DNA from: Psychrobacter sp. Pi2-1
GTDB lineage: Bacteria > Pseudomonadota > Gammaproteobacteria > Pseudomonadales > Moraxellaceae
Length of the DNA: 64,000 bases
Direction of reading: 5' to 3'
Assembly (NCBI RefSeq): GCF_904846645.1
Contig: NZ_CAJHBO010000004.1
Coordinates: 62,001 to 126,000 of the forward strand
The position numbers and the translations under genes are program-made. Positions 28,861 through 37,646 of the stretch are shown here, in pieces. The first letter of the stretch is position 1; each line of letters starts with the position of its first letter. Below the pieces are notes generated by a model. It ran no database searches, was not told the DNA's origin, and saw only the letters and a program-made list of their open reading frames with translations.

Positions 28861-29331
28861 TAGCTACACTGCGTTCTAATCTAGAGTTTTGATACTCTCA
28901 ATTGTAGACAGTTCGAGAAATGACTTTTAGATAGTAGCTTCTATGACAATGATTGCGCCTGACTACTTAGTTATGCAATTCCATAGATGAAAGCTGTACT
29001 ACACATAGATAGCATTTATACCGTTTCGGTTACACAATGCTGCTTTTATCCATGATTTGTTTTGGCGCATAATTATTTGAGTTTGAGTGCACAACAGCTT
29101 CAATATTAAGTTTATTCAATAAGAAATATTTAGGATTGAATAGCTTTTATACAAGTTAGTATTGCGGCGCTTTTACTAAAAATAATGATGGTCTGATCGC
29201 ATACATAGGCTAATATCAGCACTACTACCCTCGTTATTTGGCATATTTTTCGGTGTCATTTAGCGGGGGTTTTGTTTATCTAAGCATTATCTATTGTTGT
29301 ATTACTTACTATTATTTTTGAGGAGTCTTTT
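28861..29331. other. Intergenic region greA to secreted protein
   Basis: About 470 A+T-rich bases. A short AGAGT/ACTCT stem lies near 28883-28898, with no T-run. The downstream ribosome binding site GAGGAG is at 29320-29325. No gene or RNA recognised. Confidence 0.4.
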
Positions 29332-30225
29332 ATGATTATGAACGATGGTTTTCAAGCATCAACTGCTAAAACGACTATGGCACAAAATGCAGCTATGTCT
29401 GCATTGCTAGCAGGTATTGTATTGGCCGCATCATCGGCCAATGCTGCCCCTGAGATTGCCATTAGCTCATCTGCGAGCGGTAGCACCACTGTTGTCGAGC
29501 AATACTCTGATGGCAAAACTGCTACGATTACGGCGACGCCAAACGGTATCACCATGCAGGATGGCATGCCGTACGCGGTAACTCAGGTGACCACTGTGCC
29601 ACGCTACGTCGTGCGTCAGTCTCCTGTTGTACAAGGTACGACGACCGTTACTAGCGTACCAGTGACTAACTCTATTACCAATAAGGTCACTAAAGTAGAT
29701 GTGATTACCACGCCTGCCAGCAGCGTGACGCAAGTACTACCTGTCGCAACCAACGTCACCCCGCCAGTGATTATGCAGCAGCCAGTGACCAATCAAGTAA
29801 CGACAACGACGACAACTTTGGATACGTTGCAACTGACCCCAACTTTTAGCACGCCTGGCGTAGTCAATGCCAACACCAAAGTCATGAAAATTCTAAAAAA
29901 TGCTGATGGACGTGAAGTTGCCGTTCCTGCCAATCATATTGCCCCTGGTGATGTGATTGAGTATCACACCACGTACACCAATACCACAGCAGAGCCGGTT
30001 AATGACATCAACGCCATGATCTCATTACCAAGTGGCGTCCAGTTAGTCTCGTTAAATAGTCCTCTGCCGACGCTTGCTACCACTGGCGGAGACAGCTATC
30101 AAACCATTCAGCAAGTTGGTAATACGGTAGTTGTCCAAGAAAACTACTCTGGTCTAAAATGGAACTTGGTGAACTTTGATGCCAATGCGGCCAAAACCGT
30201 CGTCATACGTGCCAAGGTTCAATAA
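29332..30225 (+). CDS. Secreted Thr/Val-rich protein with DUF11-like C-terminal domain
   Basis: Function unknown. ATG 29332 has a strong GAGGAG upstream. Residues 1-40 look like a signal peptide ending in SANAA. The middle (about 95-190) is very rich in Thr, Val, Ser and Pro and low in complexity, like a wall or surface linker. The last about 115 residues (from VMKILKNADGREVAVPANHIAPGDVIEYHTTYTNTT on) resemble the DUF11/isopeptide-type beta-sandwich repeat: 'PGD.I.Y...Y.N....', 'NDINAMISLPSGVQLVS', and 'NAAKTVVIRAKV'. Such domains occur in surface and secreted proteins. Monocistronic, followed by a terminator. Confidence 0.75.
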   Translation: MIMNDGFQASTAKTTMAQNAAMSALLAGIVLAASSANAAPEIAISSSASGSTTVVEQYSDGKTATITATPNGITMQDGMPYAVTQVTTVPRYVVRQSPVVQGTTTVTSVPVTNSITNKVTKVDVITTPASSVTQVLPVATNVTPPVIMQQPVTNQVTTTTTTLDTLQLTPTFSTPGVVNANTKVMKILKNADGREVAVPANHIAPGDVIEYHTTYTNTTAEPVNDINAMISLPSGVQLVSLNSPLPTLATTGGDSYQTIQQVGNTVVVQENYSGLKWNLVNFDANAAKTVVIRAKVQ

Positions 30226-30271
30226 ACATTAAACTGTCGCATATTATTATTTAACAGCTATCTGAATATGT

Positions 30272-30316
30272 AAAAGGTCTTGTGGACTAGCTCTAGTCAG
30301 CAAGACCTTTTTTTGG
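30272..30316 (+). terminator. Terminator after the secreted protein
   Basis: Stem AAAAGGTCTTG/CAAGACCTTTT enclosing an inner GACTA/TAGTC hairpin, then a run of Ts. Confidence 0.85.
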
Positions 30317-30432
30317 AAAAAAGCCAAGCACAGGTATTCACGATACTAGCCATTCCTCTCTTATTACTCGGTATTGCAGGTATCGTTGGCGGTTTGGTCA
30401 TTGGATTATTATCTGAAAAAATCTTTATATAA
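30313..30432 (+). CDS. Candidate small membrane protein (39 residues)
   Basis: Short frame from TTG 30313 (or TTG 30280 in the same frame) to TAA 30430. It would encode a polar start (MEKSQAQV), one strongly hydrophobic Leu/Ile/Gly-rich segment (about residues 8-33, with GIAGIVGGLVIGLL), and a short charged tail (SEKIFI). It looks like a single-pass small membrane protein, but there is no ribosome binding site and the start overlaps the preceding terminator, so it may be chance or a remnant. Confidence 0.3.
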   Translation: MEKSQAQVFTILAIPLLLLGIAGIVGGLVIGLLSEKIFI

Positions 30433-30573
30433 ATTCAAATCACATCCAAAAATTCAGATTTTTGTGACGACAACCGTTGTCGCATATCATTCTAACTTCA
30501 CCTATAAATACAATGACTTAGCGATAATTTTGGTAAAATAGTCTCTCAATAATTAATTGGTAAAACGCGACTT

Positions 30574-31842
30574 ATGGCAAACATCAATTATGAAAGATTA
30601 CAGGGCAAACTCAATATCTTGGCCGATGCTGCCAAGTATGATGTCTCTTGCTCATCCTCCGCTGGTACTCGTAAGAACCAAGGCGGCGGACTAGGTGATG
30701 CCTCAGCAACAGGTATCTGTCACAGCTACACCGAAGATGGTCGCTGCGTCAGCCTATTAAAGATTCTTTTGACCAATCACTGCATTTATGACTGTGCTTA
30801 TTGCACTTCACGTAAAAGCAATGACACGCCGCGCGCTGCGTTTAGTGTGGAAGAAGTCGTCGACTTGACCATGCAGTTTTATCGCCGTAACTATATCGAA
30901 GGGCTATTTCTCAGCTCTGGTATCTTTAAAAGTGGCGACTATACAATGGAGCGACTGGTCGAAGTCGCCAAACTCTTACGTACGCGTGAGCGCTTTAATG
31001 GTTACATCCATCTAAAAACCATCCCAGGTGCCTCAAAAGAACTGCTGCTAGAAGCAGGGTTATATGCGGATCGTTTGAGCGTCAATATTGAGATTCCAAC
31101 CAAATCAGGGTTGGCTTTGCTTGCGCCAGAAAAATCTCATGATCAATTAAAAGCACCGATGGAGACGGTAAAAGAAGAAATCATCACCATTCGTGAAAGC
31201 CGTAAAACTCACAAAAAAGCACCTAAGTTCACGCCAGCAGGTCAGACCAGTCAAATGATTGTCGGTGCGAGTAACGAGACTGACTTGCAGGTGATTCAGC
31301 TATCGAGTCACTTCTACAAAACGTATGATCTCAAGCGGGTCTATTACTCAGGTTATGTACCTATGCTCTCTGATAATCGCTTGCCTGCGATTGGAACGCC
31401 TGTGCCGATGGTACGAGAGAATCGTCTGTATCAGGCAGATTGGTTAATGCGCTTTTATGGTTTTGGCGCGCATGAGATTGTGGAGCCAGAGTCGCCATTT
31501 TTAGATTTAGACTGCGATCCAAAGCTTGCTTGGGCAATACGCCATCGCGAGCATTTCCCAGTCAATATCCAGACAGCGACTTATGAAATGATAGTGCGTA
31601 TCCCAGGTATCGGTACAAAAACTGCTAAAAAAATCGTCAAAGCACGTAAGTTCAATCAATTAACGCTATACCATCTAAAAAAGATGGGCGCTGCGGTCAA
31701 CCGTGCTAAATACTTCATCGCGACCACTGGCAAAAACGAACACCTTGCTCATTTAACGCGCGATAATTTCCGTCAGTATGTATTGGCTCAAACACAGACC
31801 AAGTTTAACGATCAACGTACTGGGCAGTTGGCTTTATTTTAG
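30574..31842 (+). CDS. Radical SAM protein, putative DNA modification/repair
   Basis: Family known as 'putative DNA modification/repair radical SAM protein'. 422 residues. The radical SAM cluster motif is C70-x3-C74-x2-C77 (CIYDCAYC), within a fold that continues with GLFLSSGIF and LKTIPGAS. The C-terminus carries a helix-hairpin-helix, VRIPGIGTKTAKKIVKARKF (about 351-370), a DNA-binding element found in glycosylases and polymerases. The next gene is its usual partner (DUF4130 protein). The chemistry is not known from sequence. Confidence 0.88.
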   Translation: MANINYERLQGKLNILADAAKYDVSCSSSAGTRKNQGGGLGDASATGICHSYTEDGRCVSLLKILLTNHCIYDCAYCTSRKSNDTPRAAFSVEEVVDLTMQFYRRNYIEGLFLSSGIFKSGDYTMERLVEVAKLLRTRERFNGYIHLKTIPGASKELLLEAGLYADRLSVNIEIPTKSGLALLAPEKSHDQLKAPMETVKEEIITIRESRKTHKKAPKFTPAGQTSQMIVGASNETDLQVIQLSSHFYKTYDLKRVYYSGYVPMLSDNRLPAIGTPVPMVRENRLYQADWLMRFYGFGAHEIVEPESPFLDLDCDPKLAWAIRHREHFPVNIQTATYEMIVRIPGIGTKTAKKIVKARKFNQLTLYHLKKMGAAVNRAKYFIATTGKNEHLAHLTRDNFRQYVLAQTQTKFNDQRTGQLALF

Positions 31843-31918
31843 AATGGCTCTAGATAGTGGGTGTTAGAGAAAGTTGCCATCTGACTACTGTATTTATGAT
31901 AGAAATGTAGGAAAAAAC

Positions 31919-32791
31919 ATGTCAGCACTTATGCAAAATGACTCTTACGCTGTCGGTCAATTGACGCCTAGCATTGTACTGTATGAGCCTAGCTTTGAAG
32001 GTTGGTTGAGTGCTGTGTTTTATGTCTATGCCAATCGTCTACAAAACGATATGTCACTAAAGCTAACCGCGCAAGATTGCTATGTGCCCTCACTCATCGC
32101 TCAGGCGACTAGCGTGGTAACTGATGAGGATAAAGCCGAGCGTGTGTTGGTCAAATTAAATACCTTATTAGGTAGATCAGGCATGCGAAATATCTTATGG
32201 GGGTTTTTATCAGAGAAGGACGATATCGGTACGACATTGTTTCGCGTGGTCAAATACGCCATCGACTATCCCAATCGTCAAATTATGCAAGATTTGGGTA
32301 ATTTGGACGTGCTTGAACTAGTGCAGACAGTCAAATCAGTTGGCCGTGAGAAACATCGTATGGAGGCGTTTGTACGTTTTGAGCATACGACTGATGATAT
32401 TTATTTTGCACGTGTAGAGCCTGATTTTAATGTACTGCCACTCATCGGGGAGCACTTTCGTCAGCGCTATCAGGATCAACACTGGGCAATCTATGATCTG
32501 ACTCGGGGCTATGGCATCTATTATGATAAAAGTAATAGCATGCCATCACGTCCAGCAAAGCTGCAAACCATCACTGATCTTGATGATGCGGTACTACGCA
32601 ATCCTGCCAGCATCCATAGTCCTGATGAACAGCGCTATCAAAAATTCTGGCAAGGTTACTTTACCAACGTCAATATCAAAGAGCGCAAAAACCCTAAGCT
32701 ACATAAGCAATATCTCCCGCAGCGCTACTGGAAATACTTGAGTGAAAAACAAGTGCTGCCCAATGCTGAGCACTTACAAAAACGACGCTAA
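31919..32791 (+). CDS. DUF4130 protein, partner of the radical SAM gene
   Basis: 'Probable DNA metabolism protein' family whose genes lie next to the radical SAM/HhH protein. ATG 31919 (290 residues) is chosen for the AGGA six bases upstream. Recognisable parts are EPSFEGWLSAVFYVY near the start, the REKHRMEAFVRFEHTTDDIYFARVEPDFNVLPLIGEHF core (written here in parts: MEAFVRFE, EPDFNVLPLIGEHF), and LHKQYLPQRYWKYL at the C-terminus. In many bacteria this domain is fused to a uracil-DNA glycosylase; here no UDG domain follows. Likely acts with the upstream gene on damaged or modified DNA (inference). Confidence 0.85.
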   Translation: MSALMQNDSYAVGQLTPSIVLYEPSFEGWLSAVFYVYANRLQNDMSLKLTAQDCYVPSLIAQATSVVTDEDKAERVLVKLNTLLGRSGMRNILWGFLSEKDDIGTTLFRVVKYAIDYPNRQIMQDLGNLDVLELVQTVKSVGREKHRMEAFVRFEHTTDDIYFARVEPDFNVLPLIGEHFRQRYQDQHWAIYDLTRGYGIYYDKSNSMPSRPAKLQTITDLDDAVLRNPASIHSPDEQRYQKFWQGYFTNVNIKERKNPKLHKQYLPQRYWKYLSEKQVLPNAEHLQKRR

Positions 32792-32941
32792 CGGCTTTTG
32801 TTGTTTGTTAATCCACGTCTTACACTTATATATTCTAAAAACCCCCTGTCTGACCTTATCTTTTTATCTTGATGGTTGAGTTTTAATCGCTTTTAACTGA
32901 CAATAGCAAATTGATATTACTAACCGGTGACCAACGCTATT

Positions 32942-34258
32942 ATGAAAGTTATGCGCTTACTGTCGTCTCTAAAGCATGATGAATCCGAGCGCGGCATTTT
33001 TCATCTTGGGCGAGCATTAGTCAAAAATGAGCATACCTCTATCATTGTCTCCAGTGCCGATGAAGACAACGACTTAGTTAGACGTCTCAAACGTGATGGC
33101 AATATTTACCATCAGCTACATGTGAATAAAAAGTCTTGGCTATCGCTATTGCAAGTCTCTGCACTGCGGCATTTGATAGAAAAGTACGAACCTGATGTCA
33201 TTCATGTACATTCTCGTACCCCTGCATGGATATTGCATTTGGCACTGCGCCGCGCACGCGTCAGGCGTTTTCCCAAACTGGTCTCGACCATGTATGGTTT
33301 TTATCCTATTAATAAGTACTCTCAGGCTCTACTCAATGTTGATACGATAATCACCGTATCTGATAGTGTCACTCAATACTTAAAAAAAGGACTGCGCATC
33401 GAAGACGTAGATCCTAAAGTCATCACGCGTATCTATCGTGGTATCGATACTCGGCGCTATCCTTATCGTCATAATCCGTCGGTCTATTGGTTACGTCATA
33501 CCTTTGCCGAATACCCTGAGCTTGAGCACAAAAAATGGCTCGTATTCCCAACTGTAATCGGTAATGAGTACGGACAAGAGTGGCTGATAGATATTTTGGG
33601 TAACCTGCAAGAGCAATTCCCCAATATTCACGTTATTATTATGGATGAAGACTATAAAGACGGCGATGTCGCTCATGAAGATTTTCGTCAACGTACTAAC
33701 AGCTTAGGACTGGCTGAGCGCATTACCTATGTGGGCAGCAAACGTAATGATATGCGAGAATGGCTATCGGCGGCCAACATTGTCATGGCACTTGCCAATG
33801 AGCCCGAGTCAATCGGTATCAATGCCCTACAAGCCATACATTTAGGTACGCCAGTCATTGGTTGGGATCAAGCAGCCTTTAGCGAGATTTTACAACCGCT
33901 CTACCCGCAAGGACTGGTAAAAAAATATAATGCCAATGCGCTCTGTAAAGCGGTTAGAAATCAGCTAGAGAGCGTGACGCGTCCTGAAATGACCAACAAA
34001 TTCACCATGCGTGAGATGATTGAAAAGACGCTTGAAGTCTATCAAAGCTTACATGATGCAGCGCTTGCCGAAGAACAAGCAAAAGCAGATGCTATCGCAG
34101 TTCGACGCATCAAACGCAGTCTGAAGAAAGCATCTAAACCTGCGCTCAACGTCGCTGTAAAAAATATTGAACCTGTTGCTAAAAATCCAAAAATAAAGCT
34201 GACTAAAGAAAAATCGAAGACAACGGATAATGTAGAAACCACTGAAGACAATCAATAG
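32942..34258 (+). CDS. Glycosyltransferase family 4 protein
   Basis: GT-B fold glycosyltransferase for a cell-surface polysaccharide or lipid substrate, not further assigned. ATG 32942 gives MKVMRLLSSLKHDESERGI, a normal GT4 start; a GTG at 32927 is also possible. Early PDVIHVHSRTPAW and the C-terminal donor-site ANEPESIGINALQAIHLGTPVI (parts: EPESIGINALQ, LGTPVIG) fit the GT4 E-x7-E motif. The last about 70 residues (from about 365) are a Lys/Ala-rich, disordered tail unusual for the family. No other polysaccharide genes are adjacent. Confidence 0.85.
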   Translation: MKVMRLLSSLKHDESERGIFHLGRALVKNEHTSIIVSSADEDNDLVRRLKRDGNIYHQLHVNKKSWLSLLQVSALRHLIEKYEPDVIHVHSRTPAWILHLALRRARVRRFPKLVSTMYGFYPINKYSQALLNVDTIITVSDSVTQYLKKGLRIEDVDPKVITRIYRGIDTRRYPYRHNPSVYWLRHTFAEYPELEHKKWLVFPTVIGNEYGQEWLIDILGNLQEQFPNIHVIIMDEDYKDGDVAHEDFRQRTNSLGLAERITYVGSKRNDMREWLSAANIVMALANEPESIGINALQAIHLGTPVIGWDQAAFSEILQPLYPQGLVKKYNANALCKAVRNQLESVTRPEMTNKFTMREMIEKTLEVYQSLHDAALAEEQAKADAIAVRRIKRSLKKASKPALNVAVKNIEPVAKNPKIKLTKEKSKTTDNVETTEDNQ

Positions 34259-34303
34259 CCATAAGCTAAGCGTTTTATTCGATAGGTAATTCTACAATCA
34301 AAA

Positions 34304-34332
34304 AAGGCTACTTCTAAAATGGAAGTAGCCTT
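34304..34332. terminator. Bidirectional terminator, GT4 gene / puu regulator
   Basis: Perfect 11-bp stem AAGGCTACTTC/GAAGTAGCCTT, 7-base loop, A-run before and T-rich after. Confidence 0.85.
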
Positions 34333-34385
34333 CTTTGTTCAATCATCACTGGGCAATATTAAAACCAACGAAATTTTGCTTAGGT

Positions 34386-35120
34386 TTAATAAGTCGTCGG
34401 TGTATGGGCGCTTACGATACGGGTAACGCTATCGGTAGGATTAATAAAAGTATGCGGCTGAATGGTATCAATCACATAGCTATCACCTTGATTTAACAAG
34501 TAAGTACTGTCTTCGATACGGATAATAATCTTACCCTCGATGACCGTACCAATCTCCTCACCTTCGTGAGCGATTTTTTCTTCTGTTGAGCTATTTGGCT
34601 GATAGGTCTCAATCAAGAACCCTAAGTTTCTTGTCCTGCTGCAGTTATAGACCTGCTTTAGCGACACTCTGCTATTGGGTTCATTGAGCTCTAATAGATC
34701 CTTTGGCGTTACAATCACTCTAGCCTTTGGCTCTTTCCACTCATCACTGAAGAACGTGGTCAGATCAGAACCCAATACTGTCAAAATAGCCTTTAACGTA
34801 TTGACCGCTGGACTGACCTTATTGCGCTCAATCGAGCTGATAGACGTGTTCGTCAACCCTGACAGTTTTGCCAATTTACGTTGCGAGTAACCTTTTGCTA
34901 GACGCAGCTGGTTAATCTTTTTGCCAATGTCTTCTTTCAACGATTCATCTGCTTCAGAATCATTCAGTTCATCATCATCGATATCATCTATTTCAATATC
35001 AATATCAGCCGCATTTTTGTCATCGACACTATCAACATCGTTCTCAATGTTATCACTATCAGTGACAGCAGTTTCTGCCTTACTTTTAGTTGTGCTATTC
35101 GGTTTGTGGTTCTCTGGCAT
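34386..35120 (-). CDS. XRE-cupin transcription regulator, PuuR-like
   Basis: Probable repressor of the polyamine genes. ATG 35120 gives 244 residues beginning MPENHKPNST. After an Asp/Glu-rich disordered segment (about 20-62, with DIDIEIDDIDDDE), a helix-turn-helix spans about 66-125 (GKKINQLRLAKGYSQRKLAK, LTNTSISSIERNKVSP), followed by a C-terminal cupin_2 domain with HEGEEIGTVIEGKIII and QPHTFINP. This XRE plus cupin layout is that of E. coli PuuR. It overlaps the end of puuD by 26 bases, so the two are co-transcribed, like puuD-puuR of E. coli. The acidic N-terminal extension is unusual. Confidence 0.88.
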   Translation of the reverse strand: MPENHKPNSTTKSKAETAVTDSDNIENDVDSVDDKNAADIDIEIDDIDDDELNDSEADESLKEDIGKKINQLRLAKGYSQRKLAKLSGLTNTSISSIERNKVSPAVNTLKAILTVLGSDLTTFFSDEWKEPKARVIVTPKDLLELNEPNSRVSLKQVYNCSRTRNLGFLIETYQPNSSTEEKIAHEGEEIGTVIEGKIIIRIEDSTYLLNQGDSYVIDTIQPHTFINPTDSVTRIVSAHTPTTY

Positions 35121-35835
35121 GGTGAATAAATTCCGTGAATAGAAATTTGGACAAGCTATCTTGCGCATAATTTAACTCAGGATGCCATTGTACACCAATC
35201 ATAAATGGATGTTGTAACAAGCTGATAGCCTCCACCAGACCATCAGGCGCTAACGCTTCGACGAATAAACGCTCGCCTACTTTATTGATGGCTTGTTTGT
35301 GCAATGAGTTGACGTGCCACTTTTCACCAAATGCTGCCAGCCTTCCTTGAGGTTGAATGATGACATCATGTATGGGCTGATACTGCACCTCAAGCGGCTG
35401 GGTATTGTCTTCTAAATGCTGCTCATAGAACCCATCGATATCACGCCAATCAGGATATAGCGTGCCACCAAAATGAACATTCATCTCTTGCAAGCCTCGA
35501 CACACTGCAAATAGCGGAATGCTTTTTTCGTCTGCATAAGCCAATAATTTGAAGCTCAGCTCATCACGGCCTAGGTCTTGTTTGGCTTCGGTATGTGTCG
35601 CGCCATAACGAGTTGGGGCGACGTTACTATAACTACCGGTCAATAAGATTCCATCTGCTATTTCGAGCAGGGCATCAAAGTTTTCGCTATCGGCAGCTGT
35701 GTTTGGCAGCAGTATAGGATTGCCACCATAAAAGTTTACTGCATCGATGTATTTTTGATATACCGCCTGTGCTGGCTGTCCGTCAACCATCTTATGACAA
35801 GACACAATAGCAATAATAGGTCTGGAATTTTTCAT
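35095..35835 (-). CDS. puuD: Gamma-glutamyl-GABA hydrolase
   Basis: Class I glutamine-amidotransferase-like hydrolase that frees GABA from gamma-glutamyl-GABA in the Puu putrescine route. 246 residues. Nucleophile Cys112 lies in FAVCRGLQEMN, and the His/Glu pair in GVQWHPELN; the substrate loop LTGSYSNVAPTRYG is family-typical. Divergent from puuA across a 466-base control region, and overlapping the regulator gene downstream. Confidence 0.93.
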   Translation of the reverse strand: MKNSRPIIAIVSCHKMVDGQPAQAVYQKYIDAVNFYGGNPILLPNTAADSENFDALLEIADGILLTGSYSNVAPTRYGATHTEAKQDLGRDELSFKLLAYADEKSIPLFAVCRGLQEMNVHFGGTLYPDWRDIDGFYEQHLEDNTQPLEVQYQPIHDVIIQPQGRLAAFGEKWHVNSLHKQAINKVGERLFVEALAPDGLVEAISLLQHPFMIGVQWHPELNYAQDSLSKFLFTEFIHHAREPQTE

Positions 35836-36301
35836 CTCATTTTCCCTCGTTATAACAACTAGACCTCAGCTGTTTATGTTGTCTAATCCCTTATTTAGCT
35901 AAAATTTAACACAACGCCTCGTAAAATGTAAACTATAAACTTCATTAATGTTGGTATTTGTACTAAAATCCCGCATTTGAGTTATTTTAAGATAATTTTA
36001 AATAAAAATTGACAATTATAATTTTCATCCATATATTAAAAGTCAGCAGCAATGATAATCAACATAGTTTAACTTTTAGACTGAATAAAAACGCCTAAGA
36101 GCACAGTCTATAGGTCACTAATATCATTGATAAAAAATTTAGCAGTAGTACAAACACCTCAGATTCAACCCGTCATTTATCAAATACTTATTTATTAAGT
36201 GTTCGTTATAAATGCCACTAGCAGAGAATTTAGACACCATAGCCAAAACGTAGTAGCAGTAACAAACCCAGTAATTCTACAAATTCATAGGAAGAACAGA
36301 C
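35836..36301. other. Divergent control region puuD/puuA
   Basis: 466 A+T-rich bases between puuD (minus) and puuA (plus). Contains the strong promoter at 36009-36037 and leaves a leader of about 255 bases before puuA. No clear PuuR-like palindrome could be picked out by eye; no gene. Confidence 0.5.
36009..36037 (+). promoter_or_regulatory. Sigma-70 promoter reading towards puuA
   Basis: Perfect TTGACA (36009-36014), 17-base spacer, TATATT (36032-36037). Best -35/-10 pair noticed in the window; would start RNA near 36044. Confidence 0.6.
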
Positions 36302-37645
36302 ATGATGACAACCAATGGAATGGTCAAATCTGCAAACAGCACAGAGTACGTCTATGTTGCCGCAGGAGATATCAATGGCTTACTTCGTGGTAAGCGCATC
36401 CCCTTTGATCAAATGGAAAAAGCAGAAAACGGCGCAATCCGATTACCTCTGTCAATCTTAGGTGTCGATATATGGGGCGCTGATGTCATCGAGTCTTCGC
36501 AGTGCAATGGTGATATCGACGCCATTGCCCGTCCAACTGGTCGCGCTGCCTATCCGCTTCTCAATACCAGTGCCCCTTCATCGCTACTACCGATTTGGCT
36601 ATATACCGAAGACAATGAGCCTTACTACGGTGATGCCCGCCACGTTTTGGACTACATCAGCAAAAAGTTCAAAGCACTGGGACTGACGCCAGTGATGGCA
36701 ACCGAGCTAGAGTTTTATTTGGTTGACTATACCGAGGGGGAAACACCCAAGCCGCCTATCCGTCCCAAGAGCGGCCTAAGACTAAATAAGACATCCATCT
36801 TAAGTATCAATGACCTATTACAATTCGATGAATTTTTAGACGAAGTCTACGAGCAGTGTGAAAAGCTCGATATCCCTGTGGATGCAGCACTGGCTGAAAA
36901 TGGTTGTGGTCAGTTTGAGATCAACTTATTACACGTCGATGACCCATTAAAAGCTGCTGACGACGCGATTTTGTTTAAACAAGTGGTCAAAGCCGTGGCA
37001 GCTCGTCGTAAGCTTACCGCGACCTTTATGGCAAAACCTTTTGGCTTACAGTCTGGCAATGGCTTTCATGTACATTGCAGCTTATTAGATAAAGATGGCA
37101 ACAACGTATTCGATGACGGGTCAGATGAAGGCTCAGATATGTTGCGTCATGCCGTGGCTGGCCTACTAAAGACTATGTCAGATTGCACCTTATTGTTTGC
37201 ACCGCATGTCAACTCTTACCGCCGCTTTACCCCTGGTACATTGGCCCCAAACAACGTGTCATGGGGTTATGAAAACCGCACTGCAGCTGTACGTATCCCT
37301 GGCGGTGACACCAAAGCACGCCGTATCGAACACCGTGTATCTGGCGCAGATGCCAACCCTTATTTAGTTTGTAGCGCAGTACTGGCGGGTATGCTGTATG
37401 GTATCGAAAACAAGCTTGAAGCACCTGAGCCGATTAACAGCATTACTTATGATGCAGCAGAACTAAAAACCTTACCGTTAGACTGGCTCTCAGCCATTCG
37501 TCAATTTGAGAGCAGCGATGTGGTTGACTCACTATTTCCAAGCGAAATGATTGAGCTATTGATTGCAGTCAAAAAGCAAGAGGCCAAACGTTTTGCTCAG
37601 CAAGTGACCAACCTTGAATACCTCACCTATTTACAGGATGTTTGA
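36302..37645 (+). CDS. puuA: Gamma-glutamylputrescine synthetase
   Basis: Glutamine-synthetase-fold ligase that joins glutamate to putrescine using ATP, the first step of the Puu pathway. 447 residues. GS motifs: TELEFYLVD, ENGCGQFEINLLH, GNGFHVHCSL (metal/ATP site), APNNVSWGYENRTAAVRIP, and RIEHRVSGADANPYL. The N-terminal LLRGKRIPF is typical of the GlnA-like PuuA group. Its stop codon is one base before the puuB ATG, so the two are translationally linked. Confidence 0.93.
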   Translation: MMTTNGMVKSANSTEYVYVAAGDINGLLRGKRIPFDQMEKAENGAIRLPLSILGVDIWGADVIESSQCNGDIDAIARPTGRAAYPLLNTSAPSSLLPIWLYTEDNEPYYGDARHVLDYISKKFKALGLTPVMATELEFYLVDYTEGETPKPPIRPKSGLRLNKTSILSINDLLQFDEFLDEVYEQCEKLDIPVDAALAENGCGQFEINLLHVDDPLKAADDAILFKQVVKAVAARRKLTATFMAKPFGLQSGNGFHVHCSLLDKDGNNVFDDGSDEGSDMLRHAVAGLLKTMSDCTLLFAPHVNSYRRFTPGTLAPNNVSWGYENRTAAVRIPGGDTKARRIEHRVSGADANPYLVCSAVLAGMLYGIENKLEAPEPINSITYDAAELKTLPLDWLSAIRQFESSDVVDSLFPSEMIELLIAVKKQEAKRFAQQVTNLEYLTYLQDV

Positions 37646-37646
37646 T

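Noticed and set aside
35836-36301. E. coli-type PuuR operator
   Set aside because: No sequence close to the E. coli 20-bp site could be found by eye.
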